Assembly (NCBI GenBank): GCA_036250195.1
Contig: JAVHZZ010000011.1
Location: 1,933,001-1,997,000, forward strand
Origin: Mixophyes australis
Taxonomy: Eukaryota; Chordata; Amphibia; Anura; Limnodynastidae
Reading direction: 5' to 3'
DNA length: 64,000 bases
This document shows positions 1 through 12,230 of this stretch, in pieces. The number at the start of each line of letters is the position of its first letter. Positions within the stretch are counted from its first letter, which is position 1. The notes beneath the pieces were generated by a model that searched no databases, was not told the origin of the DNA, and saw only the letters and a list, made by a program, of their open reading frames with translations. Position numbers and translations under genes: made by a program.

Positions 1-1663
1 TTATAGTCACACCCCCGGTCACATGGTCTGTATGATTATAGTCACACCCACGGTCACATGGTCTGTATGATTATAGTCACACCCACGGTCACATGGTCTG
101 TATGATTATAGTCACACCCCCGGTCACATGGTCTGTATGATTATAGTCACACCTCCGGTCACATGGTCTGTATGATTATAGTTACACCCCCGGTCACATG
201 GTCTGTATGATTATAGTCACACCCCCGGTCACATGGTCTGTATGATTATAGTCACACCCCCGGTCACATGGTCTGTATGATTATAGTCACACCCCCGGTC
301 ACATGGTCTGTATGATTATAGTCACACCCCCGGTCACATGATCTGTATGATAATAGTCACACCCCCGGTCACATGGTCTGTATGATTATAGTCACACCCC
401 CGGTCACATGGTCTGTATGATTATAGTCACACCCCGGTCACATGGTCTGTATGATTATAGTCACACCCCCGGTCACATGGTCTGTATGATTATAGTCACA
501 CCCCGGTCACATGGTCTGTATGATTATAGTCATACCCCCGGTCACATGGTCTGTATGATTATAGTCATACCACCGGTCACATGGTCTGTATGATAATAGT
601 CACACCCCCGGTCATATGGTCTGTATGATTATAGTCACACCCCCGGTCACATGGTCTGTATGATTATAGTTATACCCCCGGTCACATGGTCTGTATGATT
701 ATAGTCACACCCCCGGTCACATGGTCTGTATGATTATAGTCACACCCCCGGTCACATGGTCTGTATGATTATAGTCACACCCCCGGTCACATGATCTGTA
801 TGATAATAGTCACACCCCCGGTCACATGGTCTGTATGATTATAGTCACACCCCCGGTCACATGGTCTGTATGATTATAGTCACACCCCGGTCACATGGTC
901 TGTATGATTATAGTCACACCCCCGGTCACATGGTCTGTATGATTATAGTCACACCCCGGTCACATGGTCTGTATGATTATAGTCATACCCCCGGTCACAT
1001 GGTCTGTATGATAATAGTCACACCCCCGGTCACATGGTCTGTATGATAATAGTCACACCCCCGGTCACATGGTCTGTATGATAATAGTCACACCCCCGGT
1101 CATATGGTCTGTATGATTATAGTCACACCCCCGGTCACATGGTCTGTATGATTATAGTTATACCCCCGGTCACATGGTCTGTATGATTATAGTCACACCC
1201 CCGGTCACATGGTCTGTATGATTATAGTCATACCCCCAGTCACATGGTCTGTATGATAATAGTCACACCCCCGGTCACATGGTCTGTATGATTATAGTCA
1301 TACCACCGGTCACATGGTCTGTATGATAATAGTCACACCCCCGGTCATATGGTCTGTATGAGTATAGTCACACCCCCGGTCACATGGTCTGTATGATTAT
1401 AGTTATACCCCCGGTCACATGGTCTGTATGATTATAGTCACACCCCCGGTCACATGGTCTGTATGATTATAGTTACACCCCCGGTCACATGGTCTGTATG
1501 ATTATAGTCACACCCCCGGTCACATGGTCTGTATGATTATAGTCACACCCCGGTCACATGGTCTGTATGATTATAGTCACACCCCGGTCACATGGTCTGT
1601 ATGATTATAGTCATACCCCCGGTCATATGGTCTGTATGATTATAGTCACACCACCGGTCACAT
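1..1663. repeat. 35-bp minisatellite, about 47 copies
   Basis: The unit contains the core ggtcacatggtctgtatgat and a C-run of 4-5 bases that makes units 34 or 35 bp. Variants (atgatctg, gataatag, gttatacc) recur in blocks. The array is cut by the left window edge and ends 70 bp before a candidate microexon. Short open frames inside it are repeat artefacts. Confidence 0.97.
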
Positions 1664-1733
1664 TAACTTGTCTGCTTTATTTCTGTAATATTAATAACTG
1701 CTTAATGTAATTATGATTCTCTTTGATTTTCAG

Positions 1734-1762
1734 GGCTCAGTACAACTTCTGCTGCTGCATCG
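1734..1762 (+). CDS. Candidate upstream microexon (29 bp)
   Basis: A pyrimidine-rich acceptor (ctctttgattttcag) and a good donor (gtaagg) bracket 29 bp just downstream of the 35-bp array. One frame reads LSTTSAAAS and ends on a codon boundary, which would join the next candidate at 1861. So short an exon cannot be judged by coding content, and it may be chance. Confidence 0.3.
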
Positions 1763-1860
1763 GTAAGGCAATGTTTAATAGTTTTATACATGAACTCTGT
1801 ATATAATATATTGTATATATATTACCTGATTCTGCTAGCAATGTGGTACATCTGCACTAG

Positions 1861-1955
1861 TGTCCTCTAGTCCACATTGCACCCATAGCAGCCAACAATT
1901 CCACCGACCTCTTTCCATCTATCAGCGAGGCCACAATCAGCTATAATCTACACAG
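1861..1955 (+). CDS. Candidate upstream exon (HIAPIAANNSTDLF)
   Basis: The acceptor tctgcactag opens a 95-bp frame reading CPLVHIAPIAANNSTDLF and on to YNLHR, ending at a good donor (ag/gtgag). It contains the sequon NNST and suits a secreted glycoprotein. It enters in phase 0 and leaves in phase 2, whereas the first solid exon at 6767 needs phase 0. Either one more exon of 3n+1 bases is missing between them, or this exon is false. An alternative acceptor lies at 1870. Confidence 0.38.
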
Positions 1956-2479
1956 GTGAGAGTATTTTAACAGACTGGGCACCGTCATCAATGTAATGAT
2001 GATGATGACTAGACGATCTTTCTACCATTGTGCTGTACTGAGAATGTGCTGGAGTCTGCGTGATCTGGAATCGTGGTTTGAGCTTCCAGTTTCACGGTTA
2101 TAACAAAAACATCTATATATATTTATAGAACATTTTATAAAAAGAAAATATTATTTAGTTTCTGAGGGCAGAGTAATAGCCCTAGTTTTGTACAATTTAT
2201 TTTAAATTCATCAATACATTTTTCTGTCTTCTCTGTTAATGGAGTCCTGAGATGGTGTTATCAGAACCGGTATTGCAGATAATAAATAGGCTCCACCGTG
2301 CAAAAGCTGGTGATACTTAGCTGTGTTGGGGGATGGCTGTGGCAGCCCCTTACATGTATTACTAGTATGAACCCGTTATAGGGCACCTTGCACCCAATGC
2401 AGCCACACTTCTGCCTACCCTGGTCCTGGTGGTAGATCTGGTAGATGAGGTCTCATGGTGGAGCTTCCAGTAAGGACAG
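1956..2479. other. Intron stretch, no gene seen
   Basis: AT-rich single-copy sequence after the candidate exon at 1861. I found no splice-bounded frame of the length class (3n+1) needed to link to the exon at 6767. Confidence 0.5.
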
Positions 2480-3710
<1,231 letters not shown>

Positions 3711-5943
3711 CCTTCTAAGTGATAAGTATAAGTGATAAGTATAAGTGATAAGTACGGTGGGTAGGAACTGATTTCTGTTGGGTGGACAAAGACTGTGTTT
3801 TCACCCCCGCATGAACTTCTACACAAAAGCGAATCAGGATGAATGAAATGAAATGGGAATGAAGTGATATTAGCTTTATTTGAACTCACCAACTGTTGTA
3901 ATTTCTGTTTACCAGAAATGAAGTTATCTTCATGTTTGTTCTGCGTACATTTTCTTCTTCAAAAACATTTATTTTTCTTTCTAATAATCCCCACTCATTT
4001 TGCTATCACGATTTGCAGTTAGCAAACACACAAGACCAGGAGGCTGCTCTTTCCACTGATTGTTCTTCTTGTAAGTTGTACAACAATGGAACAGAGAGCG
4101 AATGATTGCGGACAGTTTAAAACATTAGCAGCTGTCTCATTGTCGCCAGGTCGTAGGGCAGACAATTGTTGCTTTGTTTATTTAAAAATCTCTAAGTGTT
4201 GTGTTCATAAACATTTAATAAATAAGAAGCAGAAAAAATGGCAGCGCTGATGTATAAAATATGTACACTTTATTGAAGCATATAATAAAAAATAATAATA
4301 ATAAAAATACTTATAGAGATATATGAAAATATCTGTGGATCGAGCTGGATAATATAACACCTTATTGATTCACAGAGCTCTGTGGATATACACAACCATA
4401 GATAGATATAACCATATGTACAAATCAATATATGGCAATAAGCGAAAATGATGAACTATATCTATGTAATACTGTTATGAGAGGAGTTCATCTGGAAGGT
4501 ATATGGTTATTAGAAGGGACCCGCTGAGGATAAGGGAGTCCGACCAGTGGAGCTCTTATGCTCCTGGCACATTTAGTGCAGCTGAAAATCGTACATGCAT
4601 CCACAATATATCGGTATGATACCTTGCTGGAACTGTAGTAACCTTAGGGCTCTCTCATATCCAGTTCTCCTGTGTCTAGGTAGATAGTCCCAATAGAATA
4701 TAGTTGCTCAGTAATAGCATAAAAAATAAGGATTGTAAAAACACATGTATACACGGAAGTCCGATATGGTGGGTGTGTCCAAACTCGTCCACGTCAGCCT
4801 GACGCGTTTCTCCAACTACAAACTGGGTGGTTTCATCAGAGCTATGTTCTCTCCTTAGAGATGTGTCTTTATATATCCTGCTGGCCATCAATCGGAAACA
4901 TCATGTGACTGTCATGTATAACGTGATATTAGAAAGATGAGTTTAAAGTTTGTATTTTAAACATCTTGAGCACATTGATGTATTGATACATTGTATATTC
5001 ATAGTTAGATGGGCAATCTGATAATTTCGTATATATACAATGGGGTACTCATTTAATATATTAACTGTATATAGACAATCTTATCAAAAGTGGTATACAG
5101 ATTATTTATTGTAAAACAACAACAAAGCTCCTAAATACTTTCACAGTGTATATTCTAAACAGAAGGTATAACTGATTCAATGGGTGAATAGTTCTAATCA
5201 TGTGATCGATATTCGATCAATTAATATAATCATATGACATGTCCTTATTTCCCTCGATTATAACAGAAGATATTCTTCTTAATAGACCAGATTAGTTTCC
5301 AGTATTCTTGTCTGAAAGGAGATATATATCTTAATCTATCAGACAACAGAATTAGATCACGATACGGTGTTCCCTCATCTGGTATAAATAACTAACTCAA
5401 TCTGAATATACACATTACTATATATATATAAAGCTTAACAATAAGCAAGTGATGTATATTCATAATATAGTACCAGTTTCTACTTATATTTAATAAATAA
5501 TCTGTATTGATGATGAACAACTATTCACTTTACTTTTACCCTGAATTCCGTGCGTCCAGTAACAAACATGAGATATAGCACAGACCACAACCAGTGAGGC
5601 GGTGATTGTAGATTTCAGAATTCTCCCAATCAAATGAGATCAGGTGGTCGAGGAACTCTGAGTAAAACTAGGTTAATGACTATGAAAAATATACATTTTT
5701 AAGATAAACAATTGAATTTATCTAACAGTTATTGTGCTAATTGGTAGTTAATATTAATAATACTTATTTAATAATATAGAAATACATTTTTGGCCAACCC
5801 CTGAAACACTGACAAAAATTAACACAGGATTGGGAGTCTTTGTATATCTACAGTCACTGTTACACTTGTCGTAAAACGAGATACCACAGACGATAAAATG
5901 GGCTCCTCCATGTAATAGTCTTTGGCCTTTAGTCCCCCCTCCA
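3711..5943. other. Intron stretch with a possible unclassified interspersed repeat
   Basis: Mostly AT-rich. A segment near 4750-4850 contains cctgacgcgtttc followed by ggtttcatcaga, a motif style I associate with common anuran repeats but cannot classify. A spliceable 52-bp frame at 4020-4071 was considered and not accepted as an exon. Nothing else is supported. Confidence 0.35.
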
Positions 5944-6221
5944 TGGATATATAGAGGTGATATATATAGAAGTGATATATATAGAAGTGATATATATAGA
6001 AGTGATATATATAGAAGTGATATATATAGAAGTGATATATATAGAAGTGATATATAGAAGTGATATATATATATATATATATATATATGTGATATATATA
6101 GAAGTGATATATATAGAAGTGATATATATAGAAGTGATATATAGAAGTGATATATATATATATAAGGGATATATATAAGGGATATATAGAAGGGATATAT
6201 AGAAGTGATATATATATATAT

Positions 6222-6280
<59 letters not shown>

Positions 6281-6353
6281 GTGATATATATAGAAGTGAT
6301 ATATATAGAAGTGATATATATATATATATATATGGGATATATAAGGGATATAT

Positions 6354-6432
<79 letters not shown>

Positions 6433-6468
6433 TAGAAGGGATATATAGAAGTGATATATATAAGTGAT
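5944..6468. repeat. TA-rich micro/minisatellite
   Basis: Runs of (TA)n alternate with a unit of about 15 bp of the type gatatatatagaagt, and variants ending aaggg. It lies in the intron before the first solid exon. Long frames rich in Ile and Tyr on both strands are artefacts. Confidence 0.95.
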
Positions 6469-6766
6469 AAGCGGCACCATAGCAGAGATGACATTACCAC
6501 TGAAGAATATAAACTGATAGGAACATATTTATTATCTATATCAGCCATCGGGCACAAGTTCCGTCTCCATAGAAAACTATGGGGAATTCTCTTGTGTTTG
6601 AAGAGACAGCAGCAGATATGTCCAATATTTGCTGTGATGCCATAATAATAAATTTGAACAATGTTTTGGGGGGATTTTAATGAACAATTAGATTGATAAA
6701 TAGGCCTCTTAGGCAGAATAGTAGGGAAGAGAGAGGAACATGACTGCTGTGTGTTTCTCATTACAG

Positions 6767-6924
6767 GACCCCTGCACTGCGGCACAAAATTATGTGAAAA
6801 ATACCTTAATAAACAACCCCCCTAACGCGGCTACATTGGTGAACTCCTCGTCTCTCAAAAATATATCAGAGAGCTGCTTCCGCACCTTCCCGACTCAACT
6901 CAAACCGAACACATCCAAGACACT
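6767..6924 (+). CDS. Mesothelin-like exon 1 (first solid exon)
   Basis: 158 bp, phase 0 in, phase 2 out. The acceptor is tttctcattacag and the donor gtgggt. It encodes residues 1-52, starting DPCTAAQNYV and ending near SKTL, with two cysteines and the sequons NSS, NIS and NTS. The codon split at its end is completed by the first base of the next exon to give Leu. It is called first because earlier candidates do not fit its phase; the true start lies upstream. Confidence 0.75.
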
Positions 6925-7687
6925 GTGGGTCACAATTTATTGTATTTTCTTGAGACTGATGTTTTGTGATTGCTCATTTATACAATGTGTAGGATGAAGT
7001 GTGTGATATACGGTGTGTTTATATCATTGTCACTGAATGTTTAGTGTAGGAGAACAGACATTGGGCCTGATGCAGAGTTAAACGTAACTTGTACTCGTAA
7101 GTGGAATAAATCTTTGTAAACATTTATTTTCATAGGGTAAAACACATTCTCTATTAGTCTTCATATAATACAACAGATATAACTAATATTTTATTGCTAA
7201 TACTCTCACTAAAGCCTATAATATAATATGGTCAATGAAGAATTTTTGCACACATGCCCTTATTGCAGTCGTCCTACGTCGGACTGATTGTGTCACACTG
7301 CTCGCTGTAATAATCTTCTGTTAGACAGTATATATGTCAGTGCAATGCTCACCTACATACAACAACCAGCTCTTACAACAAGTGCACAGTTCTTTGTTCC
7401 TGTGTATTATTTTACTGTCCACCATCTACAGTCAGTATCCTGTGAGTACATAGGGTCTGTCCTAATACATGGGTACGTCTAATAATAGATTACACAGGGA
7501 GCCAATTGTGTCATTTGGTTACTTCCTGCTGGAATGTTGTAATTACTATTGTATTTGAGAATGTGAGCATGGTGGAGGCGTGGGGTAAGTACCGTTCTTG
7601 TGATACTTGTCCTCGTATATATGTACATACCACAGACAGCATCATATGTGACTGTTATATAAAACTAATTATAATGTCTCTGCTCAG
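6925..7687. other. Intron 1, single-copy
   Basis: No gene or array. A fragment starting gggcctgatgcagag near 7060 resembles the ends of interspersed repeats but has no visible partner. A strong donor-like gtaagt at 7584 has no exon that fits the phases of its neighbours. Confidence 0.4.
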
Positions 7688-7794
7688 GGTAACGAAGCTG
7701 AGCAAGGTATACAGCTCTCTGTCCAACAACACACGCACAGCAGTTTATGAATGGATCAAGAATGTGAGCACTCCTAAAATCACAGCCAGTACAG
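7688..7794 (+). CDS. Mesothelin-like exon 2
   Basis: 107 bp, phase 2 in, phase 1 out. The acceptor is tctctgctcag and the donor gtgaga. Residues 53-88 read VTKLSKVYSSLSNNTRTAVY and continue to ITAST, with sequons NNT and NVS. The intron before it (763 bp) has no array. Confidence 0.8.
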
Positions 7795-7870
7795 GTGAGA
7801 GACCAGGGACAAGGTGCCCTCTTCCTGCTCATCAATCCTTATTTGTTCCAAGAATAAAAAGCACAGAAAA

Positions 7871-8063
7871 GTAGTAGATATGTGTGCTGGATCAGTAGGT
7901 ATGTGTGCTGGATCAGTAGGTATGTGTGCTGGATCAGTATGTTTGGGTTGGATCAATAAGTGTGTGTGCTGGGTCTGTCATATGTTGGATCAGTAGTTAT
8001 GTGTGTTAGATCAGTAGTTATGTGTGTTAGATCAGTAGTTATGTGTGCTGGATTAGTAGTTAT
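7871..8063. repeat. 21-bp minisatellite, about 9 degenerate copies
   Basis: Unit tatgtgtgctggatcagtag plus one base, clean in the first copies and degenerate toward the right, where gttagatcag variants appear. It lies in intron 2, just right of exon 2. Confidence 0.88.
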
Positions 8064-8279
8064 GAATCAGAAATGCCAAAGAATAATAGCATCACACTAA
8101 TATAGACGTTCAATCATGACTACAAGTTATTATCAAAACAGCTTATAGTTAGTGGCAGTTAAAAATAAGCTACAGTTTTTGGTTAACAGTTACAGGTGTG
8201 CTCCCTCCCTGCCATCTGGGAAGGGGGCTGAGTACAAACCACTATACCAATGACCATTACATTGAAACTAAAAAAACAA

Positions 8280-9345
8280 GCTTTCTACTGAATGTCAACA
8301 TATTGGGCCATTTCTTGTATATCAGAATCCCTCAGCTTGGACCCTTTCAAAAACAGAATCTGCTATTTCGCTTTCCATATTCAGCAGTTTTTCATTAACT
8401 GTCCAATTGTCTTACATCTAAAACATGCACTTGTTTCCCTATTATGGAGTTGGGTAGTTGTAACTCTGGGCTTCTCTGTGTCCCATTTCATGTTATCCTG
8501 TGTAATTTCTTTTCTGCGCTGATATTCATCTATGAGTTTCACAAAATCTATTGTGAGTTCTGCTTCAGGCCTTGTTTACAGAGCATGTACCGTATGTGTC
8601 AGGAGTAGGGCATACTTGCCAACCTTTGGTAAGTTAATTTCGGGAGATCCCAGACAGGGGGGCGTGGTTGGAGGGCGGGAGGGGCGGGGCGCGGTAATTT
8701 CCTGTCATTTTGGCCCCGCCCCCCGCTACAAAATGCCATTTTGTCAAGGGTGGGCGGGGTCAAAATGACGCGATTCACCGCGAATCGCGTCATTTTGAGG
8801 AGCAAGATGCCATACGCGGGATATTTGCCTGCTCTCCCTGGAGACCTACCCGAATTTCGGTAGTCTCCCGGACATTCTGGGAGAGTTGGCAAGTATGGAG
8901 TATGGCCACAAAGTGGTTGTATTTTATATCCTCTCCTATAGATTTGAGCTGTGCTACAGTCTCCACAGTCCATTGATATGCCCTTGCATATTATTTACTT
9001 TGCTAAGTCTCATTTGGTACAGTTTTCCAGGTTTTTTTTGCAGGAATAATTTGCTTTTTAAACTGGATCCTTCATGTATTTTGTGTAGTGCATCCCACAT
9101 ACCTTTAGCAGTATTCTCATGTATTATATGAATTGGATGATCATTCTCATCTAAGAAGCTTACAGTTGCACATGCCTGTCTATTTTTCTTGTCCCGTTCT
9201 GATTATTAATCTGTGGTCTGTCTGTGATTAGAACTTCCCACAAGTCACCTTTAGACAGCAGCATTTCAACTCTAAGCTTGGTTACCGCTAGTTTAAAGTC
9301 TGTGCTGCTTACCACTTCCTTCCCTCTGAGGTAGAATACTCACAT
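8280..9345 (-). pseudogene. Ty1/copia-like retrotransposon Gag relic, split by a MITE
   Basis: Read on the minus strand from about 9340 down, degenerate frames show a UBN2/copia-type Gag: a start like FKLAVTKLRVEMLLSKGDLW, then HENTAKGMWDALHKIHEGSS, then KLYQMRLSKVNNMQGHI. After the MITE at 8611-8897 come EAELTIDFVKLIDEYQRR and a zinc-knuckle-like CFRCKTIGQLMKNC, whose usual His is Gln. Stops and frameshifts show it is dead. No integrase, reverse transcriptase or LTR was found. The family call rests on motif order, not a database search. Confidence 0.65.
8611..8897. mobile_element. GC-rich MITE, CATACTTGCC family, copy 1
   Basis: Ends are inverted: catacttgccaac at the left and gttggcaagtatg at the right. 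The flanks gagtaggg (8603-8610) and gagtatgg (8898-8905) match at 7 of 8 bases, an 8-bp target duplication as for hAT elements. It interrupts the copia-like Gag relic. Similar copies lie at 28093 and 49014. Confidence 0.88.
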
Positions 9346-9381
9346 GTGATGTGCAGATTTACTCTCTAGGAGGTTTCTATT

Positions 9382-9875
9382 GCCTGATTCTTGTGACTGG
9401 ATCCCTGATCCTTGTGACTGGATCCCTGGTCCTTGTGACTAGCAACAGGACACCCCCAGCTGGAACCGTCAGGTGGCCGTTCCCGCTTCATGGAGGAACA
9501 GTGGGGGTGGCGCCTGACAATAGGTTCCTGGTCCTTGTGACTGGATTGCTGGTCATTGTGATTGGATTCCTGGTCCTTGTGATTGGATTCCTGGTCATCG
9601 TGACTGGGTTCTTGGTCATCGTGACTGGGTTCTTGGTCATCGTGACTGGGTTCTTGGTCATCGTGACTGGGTTCCTGGTAAACATGACTAAGTTCCTGGC
9701 CATCGTGACTGGTTTTCTGGTCATTGTGATTGGATTCCTGGTCCTTGTGATTGGATTCCTGGTCCTTGTGACTGGATTCCTGATCATCGTGACTGAGTTC
9801 TTGGTCATCGTGACTGAGTTCTTGGTCATCGTGACTGGATTCCTGGTCATTGTGACTGGGTTCCTGGGGCTTGTG
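9382..9875. repeat. 21-bp minisatellite, about 19 copies
   Basis: Unit type ttcctggtcattgtgactgg plus one base. Because 21 is divisible by 3, both strands carry open frames of 7-residue repeats; these are artefacts. A unique insert at about 9440-9525 splits the first copies from the rest. It lies in intron 2, about 190 bp before exon 3. Confidence 0.93.
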
Positions 9876-10067
9876 TTGCTGTATCTCAACAATAATGTCA
9901 TTAAAGACAATAGGGACAAGGCACATGTGCAATATATAACACGTGAATTTTTCAAGCAGAATTGTTTGGGTGTCTATTACTATTACTATAATTGTACATA
10001 AATACAGCACTGTAAGACCCAGATCTGACATTTCTCCTGAGTGACCAGTTTCTGTGTCTTTTCCTAG

Positions 10068-10177
10068 GACAAACTGTATCCTGGATAACCGTGGACTCAT
10101 TGCAGCTGCTCAGTATCTTCCTCCTACAAATGCCTATCTCTGAATTAAAAGGAATTGTCATCAACAGTAATAGCCCG
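10068..10177 (+). CDS. Mesothelin-like exon 3
   Basis: 110 bp, phase 1 in, phase 0 out. The acceptor is gtgtcttttcctag and the donor gtcagt, slightly off consensus. Residues 89-125 include QTVSWITVDSLQLLSIFLLQ, a leucine-rich helical pattern typical of this family. The frame stays open past the donor, so the exact end rests on the phase match to exon 4. Confidence 0.78.
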
Positions 10178-10843
10178 GTCAGTAGTAACTGTTACTCTTC
10201 CTTTGTGTTGTACTGGCGTTGATGCATAGCTGGTGTAAATTACCAGTTACTATAATTGCTCTGCACTTACAGTAACTTGAGAAGGATCAGAACAGAGAAC
10301 CCGAGATACTGGGTGGGAAAATATAGCTTCAAACTGCTGCTAGTCTGACAGAGCCTACATATAGTACTGTGCAAAAGTATACACAACCCTAGAAAGGTTT
10401 GACATTTATCAGAAATTATACAATGGTTTCCAATTAATTTTTTTAAACACAAAAAAGACAAAATTAGTTATTTGTCAGATGACAAATATCTTCAAGAATG
10501 TAAAATAACTGAAATATGCAATTTGTGTAAGTATACATACCCCTGTGATATTGTAGCTCTATGTTTAAGTGCAGCAAAAAAAATATATACCTGACCAGGG
10601 TAAAATTGCTCTAACATTGGTCAGGCAGGGAATGTGATGGGGGCAAATTGAAGATTAAAGATCATTTTAAGAAAACAAAGGGTCTGATTTAGAGTTGAAC
10701 GTAAACCTACCCCATTTGTGTTTCCGTATCTGTATTTAAAATTGCTCTAGTCGTAATACACATACAACATTAAATCCAGCATATACAGTAGATGTGACCA
10801 ACATCATCATCATCATCTCCAAAACTCAAAATAAGATGCATCC
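10178..10843. other. Intron 3 left part, possible interspersed repeat
   Basis: Contains gtgcaaaagtatacacaacc near 10370 and a similar gtaagtatacatacccct near 10530, suggesting a small unclassified element. A gggtctgatttagag end lies at 10680. No gene is seen. Confidence 0.3.
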
Positions 10844-11148
10844 GAGCAGTGTGTCTGCACACCTGCACTGTACCGCACTGGTACAGTAACACACAAAGTA
10901 CTGAGCAGTGTGTCTGCACACCTGCACTGTACCGCACTGGTACAGTAACACACAAAGTACTGAACAGTGTGTCTGCACACCTGCACTGTACCGCACTGGT
11001 ACAGTAACACACAAAGTACTGAGCAGTGTGTCTGCACACCTGCACTGTACCGCACTGGTACAGTAACACACAAAGTACTGAGCAGTGTGTCTGCACACCT
11101 GCACTGTACCGCACTGGTACAGTAACACACAAAGTACTGAGCAGTGTG
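10844..11148. repeat. 59-bp minisatellite, 5 copies
   Basis: Five nearly identical units containing gcagtgtgtctgcacacctg and the near-palindrome gtaccgcactggtac, starting at 10844, 10903 and every 59 bp. Minus-strand frames are repeat artefacts. Confidence 0.95.
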
Positions 11149-11275
11149 TCTGAAACCAATCTCACTGTAACTTTCCTTCTGCAGCAAACTTCTAACTGGA
11201 TGCTGTGGGCTCCACCACCCTCCTCCTCCTCATCAGTTTTCTTAAATGTCTTCAAGATACAGTTTACACTGCAAA

Positions 11276-11537
11276 CAGTCCAGCCAGTGCTCCACTCACA
11301 CTCACAGTCCAGCCGGTGCTCCACTCACAGTCCAGCCAGTGCTCCACTCACACTCACAGTCCAGCCGGTGCTCCACTCACACTCACAGTCCAGCCGGTGC
11401 TACACTCACAGTCCAGCCAGTGCTCCACTCACACTCACAGTCCAGCCCATGCTCCACTCACAGTCCAGCCCATGCTCCACTCACAGTCCAGCCAGTGCTC
11501 CACTCACACTCACAGTCCAGCCAGTGCTCTACTCACA
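11276..11537. repeat. 29/23-bp minisatellite, about 10 copies
   Basis: Long (29 bp) and short (23 bp) units differ by one extra cactca step; the core is cagtccagccagtgctccac. It lies in intron 3, the same intron as the 59-bp array but unrelated in sequence. Confidence 0.94.
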
Positions 11538-11780
11538 CAAAATGTCCCGTCAACTTTCTTGGAAAAAATAAATTGTGAAAATCTCATTATATAAATTAAA
11601 TTGTATCGAATAGGAAACAATGATTGGGATGTCAGCACCAGGTTATTTGACTGATACAACAAATAATATAATAATATAATCTGTAGCTTACAATAAAACC
11701 AGCAACATATAAAGAGAAGAGTATAAATGGAGTTACTGGTCTCTGTATAACAATTGTAAGAGGTCTACTCTCTATTACAG

Positions 11781-11914
11781 AACTGTAAGTTCTTCACTAC
11801 ATCCACGACTGTGTGGAGCCAGATGCTGGAAGTGACCAAAGAACAAGCCAAGATCCTGATTAATGCCACGATCACATGTAACTTTAAACTGAACAACGCC
11901 AATCTGCTGCCTGG
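11781..11914 (+). CDS. Mesothelin-like exon 4
   Basis: 134 bp, phase 0 in, phase 2 out. The acceptor is tctctattacag and the donor gtaaga. Residues 126-170 begin NCKFFTTSTTVWSQMLEV and include NATITC, a sequon followed by Cys. A stop follows at once past the donor, which supports the boundary. Confidence 0.82.
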
Positions 11915-12175
11915 GTAAGAGTATTTGTTGCTGATGGATAGTAGATGATGTAATAACCTGATAATGGTGAGGGAACGGCACACAGGGGGGTAGAGCACAG
12001 TCACTACCAGAAAACCATCAGTTCCTCCCATTGTAGGTTTTACATGAGATAAGATAGAGTTCCTGAAATCTAAACAGCCAATCATCAAACAAGTTCTCAG
12101 CACATAAGTTAGACAGGATGGGGGGGGGGGGGGGGTAACTCACACTTACCTCTGTCAGGACCCTACAAATAAGAA

Positions 12176-12222
12176 TATCATCATCATCATCTATTTATAT
12201 AGCGCCACTAATTCCGCAGAAT
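12176..12222 (-). mobile_element. SINE/LINE tail fragment
   Basis: atcatcatcatc followed by tatttatatagcgccactaa is the reverse of the GCGCTATATAAATA plus GATGAT tail seen in the SINE at 15171 and the L2 tail at 48547. It is interrupted by the hAT element that follows. Confidence 0.7.
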
Positions 12223-12230
12223 ATGACACT

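Noticed and set aside
4020..4071. Possible exon reading LANTQDQEAALSTDCSS between a fair acceptor and a strong gtaagt donor
   Set aside because: It is open only with phase 0 in and phase 1 out; it fits neither the phase 2 exit of 1955 nor the phase 0 entry of 6767.
5754..6785. Ile/Tyr-rich minus-strand frame of 343 codons
   Set aside because: Produced by (TA)n and the 15-bp TA-rich units; no domain or splice support.
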